NCBI GenBank assembly: GCA_002350765.1
Contig: DEFK01000030.1
Span: 1 to 41,434, forward strand
Direction of reading: 5' to 3'
DNA: 41,434 nucleotides
Source: Ruminococcaceae bacterium UBA2854
GTDB taxonomy: Bacteria; Bacillota; Clostridia; Oscillospirales; Acutalibacteraceae
Positions 38,165 through 41,434 of the stretch are shown here, one piece after another. Under the pieces are notes generated by a model, which was not told the origin of the DNA, ran no database searches, and saw only the letters and a list, made by a program, of their open reading frames with translations. Position 1 is the stretch's first letter. The number at the start of each line of letters is the position of its first letter. The translations under genes were made by a program, and so were the position numbers.

Positions 38165-38206
38165 GAAAGTAAGAAAGTAAGAATTTCTAACCAAGGAGAT
38201 GATAAT

Positions 38207-38476
38207 ATGTTAGCGGAACTAAGAACAAAATCACAGATTACTTTACCTAAATCGGTTGTAAAATCGTTAGGACTTAATGAGGGCGATATGCTGGAAATAA
38301 CCGAAAAAGACGGTATTATTCAAATTACCCCTGTTGTAGTTTATCCGAAAAAATATGTCGACGAGCTAAAAAGCGAAGTAGCTCAATTAAAGAAAAAAAT
38401 CGAATCGGGAGAACAGGCTGTATATTCAGATGTAGATTCGTTATTACAAGGTTTAGAGGAAGATAATGAAGCTTAA
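38207..38476 (+). CDS. AbrB/MazE-type antitoxin
   Basis: An 89-residue protein. Residues 1-45 form a swapped-hairpin SpoVT-AbrB DNA-binding domain (LRTKSQITLPKSVVKSLGLNEGDMLEITEKDGIIQITPV). Residues 50-70 are a charged helix (KKYVDELKSEVAQLKKKIESG) and the acidic tail (VDSLLQGLEEDNEA) likely wraps the toxin. AAGGAG lies 8 nt before the ATG. It overlaps the toxin gene by 11 nt and would neutralise it and repress the operon. Confidence 0.85.
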   Translation: MLAELRTKSQITLPKSVVKSLGLNEGDMLEITEKDGIIQITPVVVYPKKYVDELKSEVAQLKKKIESGEQAVYSDVDSLLQGLEEDNEA

Positions 38477-38732
38477 AATAACATATACTAAAAAATTCAG
38501 CAAGCATTACTCAAATCTTGACAATAAAGAAAAAGAGCTTTTTAAAGAAAAGCTCAATACATTTATTGATAACCCGCGTCACCCTTCGTTGAGAACGAAA
38601 AAAATTCAAGGCTCGGACGGTTTATGGGAATTCAGCGTTAATATGGATATTAGGGTAATCTGGTTTAAAGAGAATAACGAACTGGTTATTCTTGTTGACA
38701 TCGGACACCACGATATACTTAATAAGTTCTAA
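38466..38732 (+). CDS. RelE/YafQ-superfamily toxin
   Basis: An 88-residue basic protein with the ParE/RelE fold signs: N-terminal strand and helices (LKITYTKKFSKHYSNLDNKEKELFKEKL), then NPRHPSLRTKKIQGSDGLWEFSVNMDIRVIWF and the C-terminal VDIGHHDI. Basic and aromatic residues in these blocks (Arg43, Lys45, Lys46, Arg63, His81, His82) are candidates for mRNA cleavage on the ribosome. ParE-type gyrase poisoning is less likely given the YafQ-like ending. The start overlaps the antitoxin gene by 11 nt. Pairing with an AbrB-type rather than RelB/DinJ antitoxin is worth noting. Confidence 0.82.
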   Translation: MKLKITYTKKFSKHYSNLDNKEKELFKEKLNTFIDNPRHPSLRTKKIQGSDGLWEFSVNMDIRVIWFKENNELVILVDIGHHDILNKF

Positions 38733-38793
38733 ATTGGCGATCTGCTCCAAATTACAATTTTGAATCGGCGTTGTTAATACAAGACAATTTCTT

Positions 38794-38830
38794 ATAAACA
38801 ACAGGCGTAATGTCAACTGACATTACGCCT
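38794..38830 (-). terminator. Terminator of pckA
   Basis: Perfect 13-bp stem AGGCGTAATGTCA (38803-38815) and TGACATTACGCCT (38818-38830) with only a 2-nt centre. The minus strand continues GTTGTTTATAAG. The region 38733-38793 shows nothing else recognisable. Confidence 0.75.
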
Positions 38831-38831
38831 A

Positions 38832-38866
38832 ACTTTTACCTATTAATTCTTAACTCTTAACTATTA
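38832..38866 (-). repeat. Heptamer array starting at the pckA stop codon
   Basis: On the coding strand: TAATAGT, TAAGAGT, TAAGAAT, TAATAGG, TAAAAGT. The first TAA is the pckA stop codon. The array leads straight into the terminator hairpin. Confidence 0.85.
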
Positions 38867-40477
38867 AACCTCGGGACCTGCTTCTAGGAGCTTCTTACCA
38901 GCCTCGTTAGAAGTGTACTTCTTAAAGTTCTTAACGAATCTCTCGGCGAGGTCCTTAGCCTTAGCGTCCCACTCGGAAGCGTCAGCGTAGGTATCTCTAG
39001 GATCGAGGATGCCGCTGTCAACACCGGGGAGCTCTGTAGGAACTTCAAAATTGAAGTAAGGAATTGTTTTTGTCGGAGCGTTCTTAATATCTCCGCCTAA
39101 GATAGCGTCTATAATTCCGCGTGTATCCTTGATTGTAATTCTCTTACCTGTGCCGTTCCAGCCTGTGTTTACGAGGTACGCCTTAGCGCCGCTCTTCTCC
39201 ATTCTCTTAACGAGCTCCTCAGCGTACTTAGTCGGATGGAGCTCTAAGAAAGCCTGACCGAAGCAAGCTGAGAATGTGGGAGTAGGCTCGGTAATTCCGC
39301 GCTCTGTACCCGCAAGCTTAGCTGTAAAGCCTGAGAGGAAGTAATACTGAGTCTGCTCGGGAGTAAGGATCGATACGGGAGGAAGCACTCCGAACGCGTC
39401 GGCTGAAAGGAAGATTACGTTCTCAGCCGCGGGACCCGCTGACTTTTTATTTACATTTTTAACAATCTTTTCGATATGCTCGATAGGATAAGATACACGA
39501 GTATTCTCGGTAACGCTCTTGTCGTCGAAGTCGATAGTACCGTCGTCGGCAACAGTTACGTTCTCTAAGAGAGCGTCTCTCTTAATAGCGTTATAGATAT
39601 CGGGCTCGCTTTCCTTATCAAGACCGATTACCTTAGCGTAGCAGCCGCCCTCGAAGTTAAATACTCCGTTGTCGTCCCAGCCGTGCTCGTCGTCGCCGAT
39701 TAAAAGACGCTTGGGGTCGGTTGAGAGAGTTGTCTTACCTGTACCTGAAAGTCCGAAGAAGATAGCGGTGTTCTTACCTTCCATATCCGTGTTGGCGGAG
39801 CAGTGCATTGAAGCGATGCCCTGGAGCGGTAAATAGTAGTTCATCATCGAGAACATACCCTTCTTCATCTCGCCGCCGTACCATGTGTTAAGGATAACTT
39901 GCTCGCGGCTCTTTACGTTAAAGAGTACGGCTGTCTCGGAATTAAGTCCGAGCTCCTTATAATTATCGACCTTAGCCTTGGAAGCGTTATAGATAGTAAA
40001 ATCGGGAACAAAGTTCGCCTGCTCCTCAGCAGTGGGCTTAATAAACATATTCTCTACAAAGTGAGCCTGCCATGCAACTTCCATAATGAAGCGTACAGCC
40101 ATACGGGTATCCTCGTTAGCTCCGCAGAAAGCGTCTACTACATAAAGCTTCTTACCCGAAAGCTCCTCGATAGCAATTTTCTTACAAGCTTCCCATGTTT
40201 CCTCGGAAGCGGGATGGTTATCGTTCGGGTACTCGGGTGTAGTCCACCAAACGGTATCCTTGGATTTATCATCCATAACGATAAATTTATCTTTAGGAGA
40301 ACGGCCTGTGTAAATACCTGTCATAACATTTACGGCGCCGAGCTCAGTTTCCTGACCTTTATCAAAACCCTCTAAAGCGGGATCCATTTCGTCTTTATAG
40401 AGAGCCTCGTAAGAAGGGTTATAGATAATCTCCTTAACGTCTTTAATTCCATACTTAGTTAAATCAATATTAGCCAT
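38864..40477 (-). CDS. pckA: Phosphoenolpyruvate carboxykinase (ATP)
   Basis: Interconverts oxaloacetate + ATP and PEP + CO2 + ADP. In fermentative gut bacteria it often works in the carboxylating, ATP-forming direction. The 537-residue protein has YTGRSPKDKF near the N terminus, P-loop GLSGTGKTT (242-250), kinase-2 LLIGDDEH (258-265), GCYAKVIGL, and YPIEHIEKIV and NTGWNGTGKRITIKDTR late in the chain, all as in bacterial ATP-PEPCK. AGAGGT lies 6 nt before the ATG. The promoter carries a Rex-like operator, which would tie expression to NADH/NAD+. Its oxaloacetate links to the Na+-pumping decarboxylase subunits at 5.7-7.4 kb. Confidence 0.96.
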   Translation of the reverse strand: MANIDLTKYGIKDVKEIIYNPSYEALYKDEMDPALEGFDKGQETELGAVNVMTGIYTGRSPKDKFIVMDDKSKDTVWWTTPEYPNDNHPASEETWEACKKIAIEELSGKKLYVVDAFCGANEDTRMAVRFIMEVAWQAHFVENMFIKPTAEEQANFVPDFTIYNASKAKVDNYKELGLNSETAVLFNVKSREQVILNTWYGGEMKKGMFSMMNYYLPLQGIASMHCSANTDMEGKNTAIFFGLSGTGKTTLSTDPKRLLIGDDEHGWDDNGVFNFEGGCYAKVIGLDKESEPDIYNAIKRDALLENVTVADDGTIDFDDKSVTENTRVSYPIEHIEKIVKNVNKKSAGPAAENVIFLSADAFGVLPPVSILTPEQTQYYFLSGFTAKLAGTERGITEPTPTFSACFGQAFLELHPTKYAEELVKRMEKSGAKAYLVNTGWNGTGKRITIKDTRGIIDAILGGDIKNAPTKTIPYFNFEVPTELPGVDSGILDPRDTYADASEWDAKAKDLAERFVKNFKKYTSNEAGKKLLEAGPEV

Positions 40478-40493
40478 AAAATTACCTCTTTCT

Positions 40494-40511
40494 AAGTTAA
40501 TAATTTAACAC
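40494..40511 (-). promoter_or_regulatory. Candidate Rex operator at the pckA promoter
   Basis: AAGTTAATAATTTAACAC: the inner GTTAA-N4-TTAACA matches the Rex consensus TTGTTAA-N4-TTAACAA, 11 of 14 defined positions. It lies 4 nt downstream of the -10 box, over the expected transcription start. Confidence 0.6.
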
Positions 40512-40515
40512 TTTA

Positions 40516-40545
40516 ATAATACCACATTTTTCGGTCTATTGTCAA
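40516..40545 (-). promoter_or_regulatory. Promoter of pckA
   Basis: Minus strand TTGACA (40540-40545), 18-nt spacer, TATTAT (40516-40521). Leader of about 32 nt containing the Rex-like site. Confidence 0.75.
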
Positions 40546-40598
40546 TATTGACGAACATATAAATAAATGGTCGCATACAAAGTTTTTTCAGCAAATAA

Positions 40599-40627
40599 TT
40601 GCAAAATTATTTAAAATAGTATATTAT
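40599..40627 (+). promoter_or_regulatory. Promoter of the zinc-ribbon membrane protein gene
   Basis: TTGCAA (40599-40604), 17-nt spacer, TATTAT (40622-40627). It is the fifth -35 of TTGCAA type in this window, counting both directions of the shared box at 24542. Confidence 0.65.
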
Positions 40628-40657
40628 ATAATAGACTTTTCTGAAAGGCAGTAGATT

Positions 40658-40942
40658 ATGGAAGAACAAAATTACAACGCCAAGTGCGTAAAATGCGGAT
40701 ATATCTTTGAAGCGGATGAGAGTAAAACCGAAAACAAGTGTCCCCTATGCGGTACTTTAAACGACACAAAAGAGGCTACTTCGGGCTTCAAGGAAAAATT
40801 CAAGGATTATCTCCCCGAAAAAAAGAGTAAAAAAAGAACTATTATAGATTTACTACTTATCGGCGCGGCGTTCGCGGCGTTTATAATCGTACTTTACCTG
40901 TTGGTCGGACTTATACTCGGAGTCGCGAATGTACAATTATAG
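40658..40942 (+). CDS. Small zinc-ribbon membrane protein of unknown function
   Basis: A 94-residue protein. An N-terminal zinc ribbon (CVKCGYIFEADESKTENKCPLCG, two CxxC pairs at 10-13 and 28-31), a basic linker, and one strong membrane helix at about 62-88 with a short C-terminal tail. The topology would place the ribbon in the cytosol. No function known to me. AAAGG lies 10 nt before the ATG. It diverges from pckA and has its own promoter. Confidence 0.8.
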   Translation: MEEQNYNAKCVKCGYIFEADESKTENKCPLCGTLNDTKEATSGFKEKFKDYLPEKKSKKRTIIDLLLIGAAFAAFIIVLYLLVGLILGVANVQL

Positions 40943-40953
40943 AATATTATACC

Positions 40954-40982
40954 TTTTCAACTTCCGCGAAATGTGGTAGAAT
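40954..40982 (+). promoter_or_regulatory. Promoter of the acidic 125-residue protein gene
   Basis: TTTTCA (40954-40959), 17-nt spacer, TAGAAT (40977-40982), about 31 nt before the ATG. Confidence 0.5.
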
Positions 40983-41013
40983 ATTAACATCAAACATAAA
41001 GGAGAGTATTATT

Positions 41014-41391
41014 ATGGCTTCAAATTTAACAAAAAAAATAGAAGAAATAGAAGATACTAAATTAAAATCCGGCGAGCTGTTTATGTACGGACACTGCGAG
41101 ACTAACGGCGACATTAACGCGGGCGTATGCTGTGAGGAGGCTGACTTAGAGGCTATCGAGAGCACGCTCCAGTACATTATGCTTCAGACAGCTAAGGTTC
41201 TTTACGATAGCAATCCCGAAATCACTAAGGGAGATGTTGCGGAAATTCTCTTTACGGATTTATTCGGAAGCATTAACCTTTTCGTGCAGGATCTCGACCG
41301 TAATAAGAGCGAGGATGAGGTTCGTGACGAGGCTGCCGATTTACTTACGGACACCTTCGAGGAATTCGATTTCTACGGAGATTTTGAGTAA
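41014..41391 (+). CDS. Acidic cytosolic protein of unknown function
   Basis: A 125-residue, strongly acidic protein (many D/E, especially in DEVRDEAADLLTDTFEEFDFYGDFE). It has no signal peptide or membrane segment. HCETNGDINAGVCCEEADLEAIESTL holds the three cysteines. Predicted to be mostly helical. I do not recognise the family. AAAGGAGAG lies 7 nt before the ATG, supporting a real gene. A terminator-like hairpin begins 22 nt after the stop. Confidence 0.75.
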   Translation: MASNLTKKIEEIEDTKLKSGELFMYGHCETNGDINAGVCCEEADLEAIESTLQYIMLQTAKVLYDSNPEITKGDVAEILFTDLFGSINLFVQDLDRNKSEDEVRDEAADLLTDTFEEFDFYGDFE

Positions 41392-41412
41392 TTTAATATA
41401 AGACAAAAATCA

Positions 41413-41434
41413 GGGGCTGTCGCACTAAGCCCCA
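41413..41434 (+). terminator. Start of a terminator cut by the window end
   Basis: GGGGCT (41413-41418) pairs with AGCCCC (41428-41433). The window ends one base later, so the U-tract cannot be seen. Confidence 0.5.

Noticed and set aside
39899..40375. 158-residue open frame on the strand opposite pckA
   Set aside because: Shadow frame of pckA with no ribosome site and no recognisable domain.

Overview
The window looks like a chromosomal segment of a low-GC, endospore-forming, anaerobic Gram-positive gut bacterium of the Oscillospiraceae, most probably a Ruminococcus bromii-like starch degrader. Three things support this: sporulation coat genes (spoIVA, a sipL homologue and a very short spoVM); two secreted non-catalytic proteins that each join CBM26-type and CBM74-type starch-binding modules; and fermentative metabolism genes (Na+-pumping decarboxylase subunits, PEP carboxykinase, a short acn-idh branch, Rex). 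The species-level guess is inference. I see no rRNA, tRNA, CRISPR array, integrase, transposase or prophage block.

Layout. 1-5.6 kb (minus): secDF protein-export genes, a class Ic-like aminotransferase, and a Wzz-type adaptor plus tyrosine-tailed BY-kinase pair without other capsule genes. 5.7-7.4 kb (minus): oadG-oadB. 7.5-10.6 kb (minus): sipL-spoIVA. 10.6-12.3 kb (minus): znuCB-type metal transporter with two palindromes at its promoter. 12.4-20.1 kb (minus): CBM26/CBM74 protein 1, the spoVM unit, a fibronectin-type secreted protein, and CBM26/CBM74 protein 2. 20.2-24.5 kb: an RluA-family pseudouridine synthase (plus), then a secreted beta-helix protein and pgeF (minus). 24.6-26.0 kb: a small Cys-rich protein, a LexA-box-controlled sigma-region-4-like pair and a dense zone of hairpins and repeats. 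26.0-29.3 kb (minus): a triple-repeat secreted protein with a long structured leader and a 53-residue peptide gene behind it. 29.4-32.2 kb (minus): typA and a DEDD exonuclease. 32.2-38.0 kb (plus): a YczE-like membrane protein, acn-idh, rex and an acyltransferase. 38.1-38.7 kb (plus): an AbrB/RelE toxin-antitoxin pair. 38.8-41.4 kb: pckA (minus) and two small unknown genes (plus).

How it fits together. SecDF supports export of the large secreted starch-binding and repeat proteins. SpoVM, SpoIVA and SipL are the known basement-layer module of the spore coat and all lie within 8 kb. Rex, encoded beside acn-idh, has good candidate operators at the acn promoter and at the pckA promoter, so the locus looks like a redox-controlled carbon node; OadGB would use the same oxaloacetate pool.

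The most unusual non-coding signal is a family of arrays with a 7-bp period. Several start on or next to stop codons and abut strong hairpins. Each unit usually carries a stop triplet on the coding strand, and because 7 is 1 modulo 3, three units place stops in all three frames. Other notable items are a divergent promoter pair sharing one palindromic -35 box, a probably leaderless mRNA, and a 100-nt structured leader that I cannot assign to a known class.
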